Shown here: piece after piece, positions 24,232 to 33,038 of the stretch | Layout: each line of letters begins with the position of its first letter | How positions within the stretch are numbered: the stretch's first letter is position 1 | Assembly: GCA_966112615.1 (NCBI GenBank) | Contig: CBHWDO010000006.1 | Span: 133,531-197,530, forward strand | Reading direction: 5' to 3' | From: Flavitalea sp966112615 | GTDB taxonomy: Bacteria; Bacteroidota; Bacteroidia; Chitinophagales; Chitinophagaceae | DNA: 64,000 nucleotides | The notes under the pieces: generated by a model | Told to the model about the DNA's origin: nothing | The model's input: the letters and a program-made list of their open reading frames with translations, nothing else | Database searches by the model: none | Made by a program: the position numbers and the translations under genes

Positions 24232-25263
24232 ATGCCTGATAGAATATTGATCATACAAACAGCTTTTATTGGAGATGTTGTCCTGGCAACTGGACTCTGC
24301 GAAAAACTGCATGCGCATTTTCCGCAATCGGAGATCTATATGCTGGTGAGAAAGGGTAATGAAGGATTATTTGAAAAGCACCCGTTTGTAAAAGTGCTGA
24401 TCTGGCATAAGAAGGAAAAGAAATACCGTAACCTTTTAAAACTCCTGGGCAAGATTCGGAAACTAAAATTCAGTAAGGTGATCAATATTCAGCGCTATGC
24501 TGCTACTGGCTTTCTTACTGCATTTTCAGGGGCTAAGGAAAGAATTGGATTTGACAAGAATCCATTCAGTAAGTTTTTCACCAGGGTGATAAAACATGAA
24601 TTTGGAAGGGAAGGAGAACATATTGTTCATGAAGTGGAACGCAATAACCGATTGATTGAGCACCTGACAGGTCCTGATGTATTTAAACCTAAACTTTATC
24701 CGGGTAAGGAAGAAGATAATAAGCTTGAACGCTATAAAAGGCTACCATACATAACTATTTCGCCAGCTTCTGTTTGGTTTACCAAACAGTGGCCCCAGGA
24801 AAAATGGCTGGCATTTCTTGATTCCCTTCCATATGATTACAGCGTTTATATTTTAGGTGGTCCTGGTGATGTGGCCCTTGGAAATTATATCAAGCAAACC
24901 ACAAGTAATCCTTATGTAATTAGTTTCTGCGGGAAACTTAATTACCTCGAATCCCTATCCCTGATGAAGGATGCCACCATGAATTATGTAAATGATTCGG
25001 CTCCTATGCATTTTGCATCTTCATTGAATGCCCCGGTTACAGCAATATATTGTTCGACTGTTCCATCATTCGGGTATGGCCCGCTCAGTGATAACAGCCA
25101 CGTGATCCAGTTCACTGGGGATCTTTATTGCAGGCCCTGTGGTTTGCACGGCCATATGGAATGCCCGGAGGGACATTTTCGCTGCGCACTGGATATCAGT
25201 CATAAAGAACTGCTTGCGGTACTTCCTCCTGCCCAAATCCCTACTTTTCAGCGGAGTTCTTAA
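24232..25263 (+). CDS. Glycosyltransferase family 9 (heptosyltransferase-like)
   Basis: A 343-residue GT-B enzyme of the ADP-heptose:LPS heptosyltransferase family, acting on the lipopolysaccharide core at the inner face of the membrane. ILIIQTAFIGDVVLATGLCEKL at the start is the N-terminal signature with the catalytic-side Asp; ITISPASVWFTKQWPQEKW near 175 and YVNDSAPMHFASSLNAPVTAIYCSTVPSFGYGP near 245-280 form the nucleotide-sugar site. The sugar and acceptor cannot be told. The CCA-enzyme gene follows after 28 bp that hold its own promoter box. Confidence 0.88.
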   Translation: MPDRILIIQTAFIGDVVLATGLCEKLHAHFPQSEIYMLVRKGNEGLFEKHPFVKVLIWHKKEKKYRNLLKLLGKIRKLKFSKVINIQRYAATGFLTAFSGAKERIGFDKNPFSKFFTRVIKHEFGREGEHIVHEVERNNRLIEHLTGPDVFKPKLYPGKEEDNKLERYKRLPYITISPASVWFTKQWPQEKWLAFLDSLPYDYSVYILGGPGDVALGNYIKQTTSNPYVISFCGKLNYLESLSLMKDATMNYVNDSAPMHFASSLNAPVTAIYCSTVPSFGYGPLSDNSHVIQFTGDLYCRPCGLHGHMECPEGHFRCALDISHKELLAVLPPAQIPTFQRSS

Positions 25264-25274
25264 GTAAGGCTTGT

Positions 25275-25282
25275 TATATTTG
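25275..25282 (+). promoter_or_regulatory. Candidate -7 box for the CCA-adding enzyme
   Basis: TATATTTG fits TAnnTTTG and ends nine bases before the ATG at 25292, implying a leader of about five bases. Confidence 0.5.
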
Positions 25283-25291
25283 CGGCTTGCT

Positions 25292-26710
25292 ATGGATATC
25301 AGTTGTTCGGAAAAGGAACTGTTTGTTTTTAAGAAGATCGCACATGCAGCCAAAGAACTTGGCTTTCCATGTTATGTGATCGGTGGTTTTGTGCGAGATA
25401 AGATCATTGGAAGAGAAACCAAAGATGCTGATATTGTTTGTGTAGGAGATGGTATTCAACTTGCTCATGCCGTTGCTGAAAGGTTCAATCCAAAGGCGCA
25501 GGTTTCCTTTTTCAAAACATTTGGTACTGCCCAGATCAAGATCAGCGGCTGGGAAATTGAATTTGTTGGTGCCAGGAAAGAAAGTTACCGCTACCACTCC
25601 AGGAATCCTGAAGTTCAACCCGGAACACTGCAGGATGATCAGTTGAGAAGGGATTTTACGATCAATGCGCTGGCTGTAAGTCTTAATGAGGAGGATTACG
25701 GGCAATTGCTGGATCCTTTTGACGGACTGGAAGATATCAGGAATAAAATCATCAGAACTCCACTTGATCCGCTTCAAACATTTAGTGATGATCCTCTTAG
25801 GATGCTGCGTGCAATCCGCTTTGCTTCGCAATTGGGATACGAGATCGAGCAAAAGACTTTCCAGGCGATCAAAGACAATGTCGAACGCATTAAAATTATT
25901 TCACAGGAAAGAATTACTGAAGAACTAAATAAGATCCTCCTCTCAACAAAGCCATCAGTGGGTTTTGATTTGCTGTACAGGGCAGGATTGCTTCATATTA
26001 TTTTCCCGCAAATGGTTGACCTGGCAGGAGCAGAATTTATCGATGGAATCGGGCACAAAGATAATTTTTACCATACTATCCAGGTGATCGATAACATCAG
26101 TAAAAATACAAACGACCTTTGGTTGCGCTGGGCAGCATTATTGCATGATATTGGCAAGCCTCCAACAAAGAAGTTCGAGGAAGGACATGGATGGACATTT
26201 CATGGACATGAAGTAGTGGGAGGGAGGATGGTTCCAAGGATCTTTGAGAAGTTTAAACTCCCGCTGAATGAAAAGATGCGATTTGTCAGGAAACTCGTGG
26301 AAATGCATCTTCGACCGATAGGTTTGACCAGGGAAGACATCACGGATTCGGCCATCCGAAGGTTGTTGTTTGATGCTGGTGAAGATATTGATGCGCTGAT
26401 GATGTTGTGCGAAGCCGATATCACTTCAAAAAATAAATTTAAGGTCAGACGTTACCTGGAAAACTTTGAATTGGTAAGAGCGAGATGTAAGGAAGTAGAA
26501 GAAAAGGATAAGATAAGAAACTGGCAACCTCCAATAACGGGAGACCTTATTATGAAGCTCTTCAATTTGCCTCCGGGTAAAATTGTGGGTGAATTAAAAA
26601 GTACCATAAGGGAGGCTATTTTGGATGGAGAGATAGAGAATAATTATGACGCAGCATACGACCTACTGATAAAAAAAGCAAAGGAAATGAACCTGCCGTT
26701 ACCGTCGTAG
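25292..26710 (+). CDS. CCA tRNA nucleotidyltransferase / poly(A) polymerase-type, with HD domain
   Basis: 472-residue class II nucleotidyltransferase that builds or repairs the CCA end of tRNA. Head domain: CYVIGGFVRDKIIGRETKDADIVC near 24-50 with the two metal Asp residues; RRDFTINALAVSL near 117 and DPLRMLRAIRFASQLGYEIE near 162 are the ATP/CTP-selecting segments. From about 245 comes an HD phosphohydrolase domain (HTIQVIDNISKN, LLHDIGKPPTKKF). The start at 25292 was chosen over a TTG at 25271 that lies in the promoter. The window's tRNA already encodes CCA, so repair is a likely role for that tRNA. Confidence 0.9.
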   Translation: MDISCSEKELFVFKKIAHAAKELGFPCYVIGGFVRDKIIGRETKDADIVCVGDGIQLAHAVAERFNPKAQVSFFKTFGTAQIKISGWEIEFVGARKESYRYHSRNPEVQPGTLQDDQLRRDFTINALAVSLNEEDYGQLLDPFDGLEDIRNKIIRTPLDPLQTFSDDPLRMLRAIRFASQLGYEIEQKTFQAIKDNVERIKIISQERITEELNKILLSTKPSVGFDLLYRAGLLHIIFPQMVDLAGAEFIDGIGHKDNFYHTIQVIDNISKNTNDLWLRWAALLHDIGKPPTKKFEEGHGWTFHGHEVVGGRMVPRIFEKFKLPLNEKMRFVRKLVEMHLRPIGLTREDITDSAIRRLLFDAGEDIDALMMLCEADITSKNKFKVRRYLENFELVRARCKEVEEKDKIRNWQPPITGDLIMKLFNLPPGKIVGELKSTIREAILDGEIENNYDAAYDLLIKKAKEMNLPLPS

Positions 26711-26712
26711 GC

Positions 26713-26743
26713 TTTGTTCAGAATGTAACAATCCCTATTTTTG
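26713..26743 (+). promoter_or_regulatory. Consensus Bacteroidota promoter
   Basis: TTTG (26713-26716), a 19-nt spacer and TATTTTTG (26736-26743) match the -33/-7 consensus exactly. The next gene starts at 26778, giving a leader of about 30 nt. Confidence 0.7.
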
Positions 26744-26777
26744 AATCTGACCCGCCTTAAAAAGAAATATTTGAAGC

Positions 26778-27350
26778 ATGGCAATTTTAAAGTTCAGGAT
26801 ATATTTTGAAGAAGATGATAGTGTGTACCGTGATATTGCCATCAGGCATACGCAGTCATTTTTTGAATTGCATCAAACCATTCTGAAAGCATTTGAGTTT
26901 GATAGCAAACATGCTGCAACCTTTTACAGGAGTAATGACAACCATCAGCGTGGAAGAGAGATCTCGCTGGAAAAATATAATAAGTCTTATAAGGCAGAGC
27001 CACTGCTAATGGCTGATACTACCATTGGATCTGAAATAAGGGATCCAAACCAGAAATTCATTTATGTATATGATTTTCTAAAGAACTGGACATTCCTGGT
27101 GGAGCTGATCAATGTATCCAAGGAAGAAAGTTCCAAGCTCATTTATCCGGCCGTAGTTCGTACTGAAGGAATTGGTCCTTCTCAATATGGAACAAAAGGT
27201 TTGGTAGGGGATAAGCTTACAGAAATGGAGGAGAAATATGACCTAACCAAAGGTGCCGAAGGATTTGGTGAAGAAGGTGATTTTGACAATGACAATGAAG
27301 AAGACGAATTTGGAGAGGAATCTTCAGAAGGATCTTCTGAAGAATTCTAA
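26778..27350 (+). CDS. Plasmid pRiA4b ORF-3-like protein (IS1096 passenger TnpR family) with acidic tail
   Basis: 190 residues. The N-terminal part (LKFRIYFEEDDSVYRDIAIRHTQSFFELHQTILKAFEFD, then HAATFYRS and FIYVYDFLKNWTFLVELI) matches the pRiA4b ORF-3 fold, a small alpha/beta domain found both on mobile elements and as a stand-alone housekeeping protein in Bacteroidota. The last 45 residues are almost all Glu, Asp, Gly and Ser. Nothing mobile surrounds it, and it is 15 bp upstream of miaA, so I read it as a chromosomal gene. Function unknown. Confidence 0.75.
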   Translation: MAILKFRIYFEEDDSVYRDIAIRHTQSFFELHQTILKAFEFDSKHAATFYRSNDNHQRGREISLEKYNKSYKAEPLLMADTTIGSEIRDPNQKFIYVYDFLKNWTFLVELINVSKEESSKLIYPAVVRTEGIGPSQYGTKGLVGDKLTEMEEKYDLTKGAEGFGEEGDFDNDNEEDEFGEESSEGSSEEF

Positions 27351-27365
27351 GAAACACCCGGGTGG

Positions 27366-28250
27366 ATGAAGAAAGCCATTATCATTGGAGGACCTACTGC
27401 TTCCGGTAAAACGGGCTTATCTATTCAGGTAACAAAACATTATTCCACTGAGATCATTTCCTGTGATTCAAGACAGTGTTATAAAGAAATGAAGATCGGG
27501 GTAGCACGCCCCTCCATTGATGAGTTGTCTCAGGTTCCACATCATTTTATTGCTTCTCATAGTATCCAGGATGAAGTTAATGCTGCGGTGTTTGAACAGT
27601 ATGCATTAGAAAAAGCAGCCTCCATATTTTCAAACCATGATCAGCTTGTTATGGTTGGAGGTACCGGCCTTTATATCAAAGCATTTACGGATGGAATAGA
27701 TCTGATCCCATCGATTGATCCTTCTGTAAGGGAACAGATCCTTGCAAATTACCAGCTTCATGGTATGCATTGGCTTCAAAACAGGGTGAGGGAAGAAGAT
27801 CCTGTATACTATCAACATGGCGAAATCTTGAATCCTCAAAGACTCATGAGGGCCCTTGAAGTAAAGAGAGGAACCGGTCGGTCTATTCGAAGTTTTCAGT
27901 TAAACAAACAGGTTGAAAGGCCATTTGAAATTATAAAGATCGCCATTGATATTCCCCGGTATGAATTAATTAAAAACATTAATAGACGCGTTGACCAGAT
28001 GATTACCGATGGCCTGGTGGAAGAAGTAAGATCATTGTTTCCTTACCGGAATTTACCCTCACTACAAACCGTAGGATACCAGGAGATCTTCGATCATTTT
28101 GATGGAAAGCTGACATTGGATGAAGCCATCGAACGCATAAAGATCAATACCCGTCAATATGCCAAGCGGCAGGTTACCTGGTTTAAGAAGGAAGGTTTTG
28201 AATGGGTGAAAAGTGTGGAAGATGTTTGGAAGAGGCTGGGGGGCCACTAA
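27366..28250 (+). CDS. miaA: tRNA dimethylallyltransferase
   Basis: Adds the isopentenyl group to A37 of tRNAs that read codons starting with U. 294 residues (usual about 300). P-loop IGGPTASGKTGLS near 8, EIISCDSRQCYKEMKIGVARP near 34 (catalytic Asp and tRNA contacts), PHHFIASHSI, MVGGTGLYIKAF near 95, LNPQRLMRALEV and the C-terminal QTVGYQEIFDHF and TRQYAKRQVTWFKK. All expected motifs present. 15 bp after the pRiA4b-like gene, so the pair likely share the promoter at 26713-26743. Confidence 0.95.
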   Translation: MKKAIIIGGPTASGKTGLSIQVTKHYSTEIISCDSRQCYKEMKIGVARPSIDELSQVPHHFIASHSIQDEVNAAVFEQYALEKAASIFSNHDQLVMVGGTGLYIKAFTDGIDLIPSIDPSVREQILANYQLHGMHWLQNRVREEDPVYYQHGEILNPQRLMRALEVKRGTGRSIRSFQLNKQVERPFEIIKIAIDIPRYELIKNINRRVDQMITDGLVEEVRSLFPYRNLPSLQTVGYQEIFDHFDGKLTLDEAIERIKINTRQYAKRQVTWFKKEGFEWVKSVEDVWKRLGGH

Positions 28251-28407
28251 GCATATCTACTTAATCCTTCCTAAGTTTTATGAATATTCCTGATTCTTTC
28301 TCTATCAAATACTTTCAGAGCAAATCTAATTGGAGCAACTTTGAGTTACAAATCGTCCAAGTCCTAATAAAAGCCCGTTTTTAATCCGTAGAAAACTTAT
28401 TTAATTG

Positions 28408-28490
28408 GTTAAGGTTGATGGTTAATAGTTAATGGTTAAAGGTTAAGGTTTAAAAACCTAAATTGCCCCTCTTTCCAGAGGGGCTCTTTT
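28408..28490. repeat. 7-bp tandem repeat and terminator in the 259-bp gap after miaA
   Basis: GTTGATG, GTTAATA, GTTAATG, GTTAAAG and GTTAAGG run in register at 28414-28448. Sixteen bases on, perfect 8-bp arms (28465-28472 and 28477-28484, GCCCCTCT and complement) are followed by TCTTTTATTTT, an intrinsic terminator serving miaA and perhaps the convergent gene. The rest of the gap, 28251-28407, shows nothing I recognise. Confidence 0.75.
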
Positions 28491-28509
28491 ATTTTACTAT
28501 AGATCAGAT

Positions 28510-30069
28510 CTAAAACTTTACTCCGAAAGTCATCATCAGATTCCCGGTACTTTCACGAAGTTCAGCGTAGGTATTTGCTTTATCAGCCAGGCGGTAAGGG
28601 AAATTAGCATCCCGGTTTAGCGCGTGCATGTAAGTAAGGTCCACAAAAAAGCCTTTATTGCGATATCCAAGTCCACCGGAAATATTCATCCTTCTTGCCT
28701 TGAATTCTTTTTCAGCATATGGACTTCCATAGTATGAAAATCCTAACCTGGTCATAATGGTATTGAATTTTAATTCTCCACCCACGCGGAAATTGAATGC
28801 TCCCTTGTAGATATCTTTCACGACTGCATTTACACCATCAGAATAGTTCCTTGCATTATCATTCGTAAACCTTGTTGAGGCATGGGTTACATATTCAACG
28901 TCTGCAGTAATAAATCCTCTCTGCTGGGTTACATCCTCAATTTCACGGATCACATATGATCCGCTGAGGATGAATTTCCATGGTGAAGTGATATCAAATT
29001 TATCTCTTGGAATATCGTATCCAAATTGTGTATAGATACTGTCTTCATTCGCTCTCCTGATACTCTTTCCGGGAGGGAAATAATTTTCAAGATCTGCTAC
29101 AATTGATCCGGTATAGGTTTCATCCACTGCATACAATGTTGGAGTATGGATGGCTAATCCTAACCTGAATTGTTCGACTGGCTTAATGATCAATCCTAAT
29201 TTAGCATTGATACCTGCTCCTTTTGTTTTCTGCGTTTCCCTGTAGGTTGCAGTTGCAAAATTATTGCTGGTATTCCCACTGGCATCGGTTTCTGTCAGAG
29301 TGGAAGTTCTTTCATAATTAATGATAGGAACGCCTAATCCTAAACCGAGATATATTTTGTCATCCATGTTGGTGGCAAAACTCATGGCCAGTTCAGTGAT
29401 ACCTCCTTTTGTTTCGATCCTTTTTTCCTGGTCGAGTTCTGCATCAACACCTGCAAGAATCGCATCTCTTTGAGGTAATCCAACTACTTCAACATTTCCG
29501 TTGACTGTTACTGTATCAATTAAATAAGTATAGTTTGCAAGCTTGGTTCCCAGGCTTAATGGAGCAGAATAAAGTACAGCATCTATCGGTAAACCGGAGA
29601 GAGCAAATTCTTCTGCAAATGCTTCTGAAAAAGAACTGAAATTGTTCCTGCCTTTATAGTAAGCGGTGTTGTTGAAATTCGCCGTTCTGTTTAAGGCTAT
29701 ACTGAATGCCTTGCTTGTCCAGGTTCCATAACGTTGTGCATTACCGGTAACAAAGCCCAGGGTTCCGTAATCAAATGCAGAGTTGTTTCCCTTGATGCCG
29801 TTGGTTCCGCGGAAATCTGATTTTATGTTTCCAAACTTGAATCCGGGGCTTAATACAAATTCTCCTGTCTTGTAAAATCCTAAACCTGCCGGGTTTACAA
29901 AATTGGCTGTAATGTCGCCACCCAATGAACCCATTGCGCCGCCAATGGCCATAACTCTTGCTGTTCCTCTTGGGGTATTCCAGCTTGTTCTAATAACATC
30001 CTCAGGCATCTGCGCCATGAGGGAATTGCAGATCAATATTGCGCTTAAGAAACTAAATACCTGTCTCAT
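28510..30069 (-). CDS. FadL/OmpP1-like outer-membrane protein
   Basis: 519-residue outer-membrane beta barrel. Signal peptide (AILICNSLMAQ), then the FadL-type start: RTSWNTPRGTARVMAIGGAMGSLGGDITANFVNPAGLGFYKTGEF, which resembles the NPAG motif and hatch of FadL family channels. Alternating strands and an aromatic C terminus (LMMTFGVKF) follow. FadL proteins carry hydrophobic molecules such as fatty acids; the real cargo is unknown. Upstream on the minus strand is the terminator of the next gene, so it probably has its own promoter, though I see no exact TAnnTTTG box. Confidence 0.8.
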   Translation of the reverse strand: MRQVFSFLSAILICNSLMAQMPEDVIRTSWNTPRGTARVMAIGGAMGSLGGDITANFVNPAGLGFYKTGEFVLSPGFKFGNIKSDFRGTNGIKGNNSAFDYGTLGFVTGNAQRYGTWTSKAFSIALNRTANFNNTAYYKGRNNFSSFSEAFAEEFALSGLPIDAVLYSAPLSLGTKLANYTYLIDTVTVNGNVEVVGLPQRDAILAGVDAELDQEKRIETKGGITELAMSFATNMDDKIYLGLGLGVPIINYERTSTLTETDASGNTSNNFATATYRETQKTKGAGINAKLGLIIKPVEQFRLGLAIHTPTLYAVDETYTGSIVADLENYFPPGKSIRRANEDSIYTQFGYDIPRDKFDITSPWKFILSGSYVIREIEDVTQQRGFITADVEYVTHASTRFTNDNARNYSDGVNAVVKDIYKGAFNFRVGGELKFNTIMTRLGFSYYGSPYAEKEFKARRMNISGGLGYRNKGFFVDLTYMHALNRDANFPYRLADKANTYAELRESTGNLMMTFGVKF

Positions 30070-30088
30070 ATGATGAATTAAAATCTAC

Positions 30089-30138
30089 AAAAAAGGGAGG
30101 AAACAGCATTTAAGGTATCTCAAATTGCATTTCCTCCC
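30089..30138 (-). terminator. Intrinsic terminator of the Tyr/Asn/Ser-rich lipoprotein gene
   Basis: Minus strand: GGGAGGAAA (30130-30138) pairs with TTTCCTCCC (30095-30103), inner bases pair further with a bulge, and six Ts follow. Confidence 0.75.
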
Positions 30139-30159
30139 CGGTATGCGTTGCACTATAAA

Positions 30160-30939
30160 TTAGTTGCCGCGACCTGGCCTGCTGCCGGTGCTTCCACCAC
30201 CTCCACTGCTTCCACTGCTACTGCTGCTGCCAGAGCTGCTGCTCCTCGAAGGTGAGTAACTGTTACTATTAGAGTTGGAAGGATTGTAAGTTCTAACAGG
30301 TCGATCGTAAGAATTATTATCGTTGTACTGCCTGTCCGGGTTAGAAAATACCTTCTTAATAGAAGTTCCTAACTGGTTATTATTCCTGTTGGAATTTGAA
30401 TTGTTATAGGTAGGCCTTACAGTACCCTTAGAAAAATTACCATATCTCCTGTTACTGTTTGAGTAATTAGGATTTGAATAACTTCCTGAATTGAAAGTCT
30501 TCAACCTGCTGTAAACATTCGGATTTTTAACCGGGTTTACAACTACATAGTGATGACCGTAAGGATTATACCAGTTATTCCATGTCCAGTAATTAGGTTG
30601 AAACCCGTTAAATGACCATGGGTTGTAAAACGGATTGTATGACCATCCGGTATTGAATCCAATGAAAGGTCTTGAATCCATCCAGTAATAATCATTGAAT
30701 GCTGACCAGCGGAATCTGTTCCGTGACATCATTCTTAGATAATTGTCGTCGGAGTTGTAATAATAACGGTCATCATTATTATACCTTCTGTTATCATTCC
30801 TGTCGACAACCACATATTCGTCTCTTTCTCTCACAGGAGAGTAGTAAACATCATCTGGAGTCTGACCGGTACGGTAGGCGGTAGAACAACTCGCAAGGCT
30901 AAGCACTGCAACTGCTAAAATTATAATGCGGGAGTTCAT
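30160..30939 (-). CDS. Tyr/Asn/Ser-rich lipoprotein of low complexity
   Basis: 259 residues from the ATG at 30939, chosen because it gives a textbook lipobox (LSLASC) and because upstream codons overlap the divergent proS promoter. The middle is rich in Asn, Tyr and Trp (repeated NPYGHH, NNWYNPY-like runs) and the end is nearly pure Ser, Gly and Asn. Such proteins are common in Bacteroidota and sometimes labelled vitellogenin-like by composition only. Probably a disordered, surface-anchored protein. No catalytic motif. It has its own downstream terminator. Confidence 0.65.
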   Translation of the reverse strand: MNSRIIILAVAVLSLASCSTAYRTGQTPDDVYYSPVRERDEYVVVDRNDNRRYNNDDRYYYNSDDNYLRMMSRNRFRWSAFNDYYWMDSRPFIGFNTGWSYNPFYNPWSFNGFQPNYWTWNNWYNPYGHHYVVVNPVKNPNVYSRLKTFNSGSYSNPNYSNSNRRYGNFSKGTVRPTYNNSNSNRNNNQLGTSIKKVFSNPDRQYNDNNSYDRPVRTYNPSNSNSNSYSPSRSSSSGSSSSSGSSGGGGSTGSRPGRGN

Positions 30940-30975
30940 ATAAATGGTTTTTAAATTTTTACGCGGTGAAGTTGT

Positions 30976-30983
30976 TACTTTTG
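30976..30983 (+). promoter_or_regulatory. Candidate -7 box for proS
   Basis: TACTTTTG fits TAnnTTTG. Transcription from it would give a leader of about 85 nt before the ATG at 31074, in which I see no riboswitch or T-box. Confidence 0.5.
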
Positions 30984-31073
30984 CCGCTAATAGGTCGAAA
31001 ATTACGACAAAAAGACCGTGGCAAATCCAAAAACATTGCACGGCGATTGTTAAAATCTAGAAGAATTAATTTC

Positions 31074-32552
31074 ATGAGTAAGGAAATCACTTCCAGGAGT
31101 CAGGATTATTCCCAATGGTACAATGATCTGGTCATAAAAGGTGAGTTGGCAGACTATTCCGCGGTACGAGGTTGTATGGTAATAAAACCTTATGGGTTCG
31201 GGCTTTGGGAGAATATGAGGGATGCGCTCGACAAGATGTTCAAGGATACCGGGCACGTTAATGCATACTTCCCATTGTTTGTTCCAAAAAGTCTTTTTGA
31301 GGCAGAAGAAAAAAATGCCGAAGGTTTTGCAAAAGAGTGTGCTGTAGTAACCCATTACAGGTTGAAAACAGATGAGTCGAAACCTGGAAAACTGATGGTT
31401 GACCCGGAGTCAAAACTGGAAGAAGAACTGATCGTTCGACCTACCAGTGAAGCCATCATCTGGAATACCTATAAAGGCTGGATCCAGTCGTACCGTGATC
31501 TTCCGATCCTGATCAATCAATGGGCGAATGTGGTTCGTTGGGAAATGCGTACCAGGCTGTTCCTCCGTACTGCTGAATTTTTATGGCAGGAAGGTCATAC
31601 AGCCCATGCAACCATGCAGGAAGCGATTGAAGAAACAGTAAAAATGCTGAATGTTTATGCTGACTTCGTTGAAAACTGGATGGCACTTCCGGTTGTGAAA
31701 GGAGTGAAGAGTGAGTCCGAGCGCTTTGCGGGTGCAGTTGAAACTTATTGCATTGAAGCTTTGATGCAGGATGGTAAAGCATTGCAGGCAGGTACTTCAC
31801 ATTTTCTCGGGCAAAATTTTGCCAAGGCTTTTGAAGTTAAATTCTCTGACAAAGAAAATAAACTCGATTATGTGTGGGCTACTTCATGGGGTGTAAGTAC
31901 CAGGCTGATCGGTGCACTCGTGATGGCACATAGTGATGATGAAGGGTTGGTGCTTCCTCCGAGAATCGCTCCCTTACAGGTGGTTATCGTTCCAATCTAT
32001 AAAGGTGATGAGCAGAAAGCACAGATCGATGAAAAAGTGAATGCCCTGATCACAGAATTAAAAGGATCAGGAGTAAGGGTTAAATATGATGATTCGGATA
32101 ATGCCCGCCCGGGATGGAAATTTGCAGAGTATGAAAAGAAAGGTGTACCTGTTCGTGTAGCTATTGGAGCACGCGACCTGGAAAATAATACAGTTGAACT
32201 GGCAAGAAGAGATACCCGTGAAAAGATGAGTGTAAGCATGGATGGATTAGCGAACACCATTAAGGATCTGCTCAATGAGATCCAGGGCAATATGTATAAC
32301 AAAGCACTTCAATTCAGAAATGAACACATCACTGAAGTGAACAGCTTTGATGAATTTAAAGAAGTACTTCAAACCAAAGCCGGATTCATTTCTGCCCATT
32401 GGGATGGAACAGCAGAAACAGAAGCTAAGATCAAGGAAGAAACAAAAGCAACCATACGCTGTATTCCATTAGATGCAGTAGAAGAAGATGGGGTTTGTAT
32501 TTATTCAGGTAAACCATCTTCGAGAAGGGTATTGTTTGCACAAGCATATTAA
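31074..32552 (+). CDS. proS: Prolyl-tRNA synthetase, archaeal/eukaryotic-like (type 3)
   Basis: Charges tRNA-Pro; 492 residues, shorter than the 560-620 of the bacterial type because there is no editing insertion. Class II motifs: FPLFVPKSLF, ECAVVTH, then LIVRPTSEAIIWNTYKGWIQSYRDLPILINQWANVVRWE (motif 2) and SWGVSTRLIGALVMAHSDDEGLVLPPRIAP (motif 3). The anticodon domain (VVIVPIYKGDEQKAQI) and the C-terminal zinc-less extension ending RRVLFAQAY follow. The start at 31074 matches the family (MSKEITSRSQDYSQWYNDLV); an ATG at 30966 lies upstream of the promoter box. Confidence 0.95.
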   Translation: MSKEITSRSQDYSQWYNDLVIKGELADYSAVRGCMVIKPYGFGLWENMRDALDKMFKDTGHVNAYFPLFVPKSLFEAEEKNAEGFAKECAVVTHYRLKTDESKPGKLMVDPESKLEEELIVRPTSEAIIWNTYKGWIQSYRDLPILINQWANVVRWEMRTRLFLRTAEFLWQEGHTAHATMQEAIEETVKMLNVYADFVENWMALPVVKGVKSESERFAGAVETYCIEALMQDGKALQAGTSHFLGQNFAKAFEVKFSDKENKLDYVWATSWGVSTRLIGALVMAHSDDEGLVLPPRIAPLQVVIVPIYKGDEQKAQIDEKVNALITELKGSGVRVKYDDSDNARPGWKFAEYEKKGVPVRVAIGARDLENNTVELARRDTREKMSVSMDGLANTIKDLLNEIQGNMYNKALQFRNEHITEVNSFDEFKEVLQTKAGFISAHWDGTAETEAKIKEETKATIRCIPLDAVEEDGVCIYSGKPSSRRVLFAQAY

Positions 32553-32585
32553 TATATCTTGATGCATCAAAACCACTAAAACCGT

Positions 32586-33038
32586 ATGGAACAACAACAA
32601 TCGGAAAATCTTTTTGACCTTCAGCTTGATCAGCAATCCTCTGTATACCTGGCTGAAACTGCCAAATGGGGAAAATTCCTCAGTATACTTGGATTCATTC
32701 TTACAGGTCTGCTGTTGATCGTAGGAATTTTTATGGGTTCATTTGTAGCAAGTTCTATGGCAACTACTGAAGGACTTGGCGGGATGAGTTCAACTTTCTT
32801 TACGATGATATACATTATCATCGCTCTTGTTTATTTCTTTCCATGCCTCTACCTGTTTCGCTTTTCAACCAAAGCGCAGGAGGCCTTAAGATCAAATGAG
32901 CAGGGTATGTTGACAGAAAGCTTTAAAAACCTTAAGTCCTGTTTCAGGTTCATGGGGATCCTTACCATTGTGATCCTTGCTTTTTATGCATTGGCATTTG
33001 TTATTGGAATTGGTGCAGCACTTACAGCAAGCTTTTAA
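32586..33038 (+). CDS. DUF5362-like membrane protein
   Basis: 150 residues with an N-terminal cytoplasmic stretch (LDQQSSVYLAETAKWGKFLSIL) and about three to four membrane segments (near 32-52, 70-92, 120-147). The opening and the middle basic loop RFSTKAQEALRSNEQGMLTESFKNLKSCFRF match DUF5362, an uncharacterised Bacteroidota family. The C terminus overlaps by 4 bp the end of the convergent RDD gene. It starts 33 bp after proS and may be cotranscribed with it. Confidence 0.65.
   Translation: MEQQQSENLFDLQLDQQSSVYLAETAKWGKFLSILGFILTGLLLIVGIFMGSFVASSMATTEGLGGMSSTFFTMIYIIIALVYFFPCLYLFRFSTKAQEALRSNEQGMLTESFKNLKSCFRFMGILTIVILAFYALAFVIGIGAALTASF

Noticed and set aside
26778..27350. IS1096 passenger-like protein as sign of a mobile element
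   Set aside because: No transposase, terminal repeats or target duplications nearby; the gene is cotranscribed with miaA and the family is often chromosomal.
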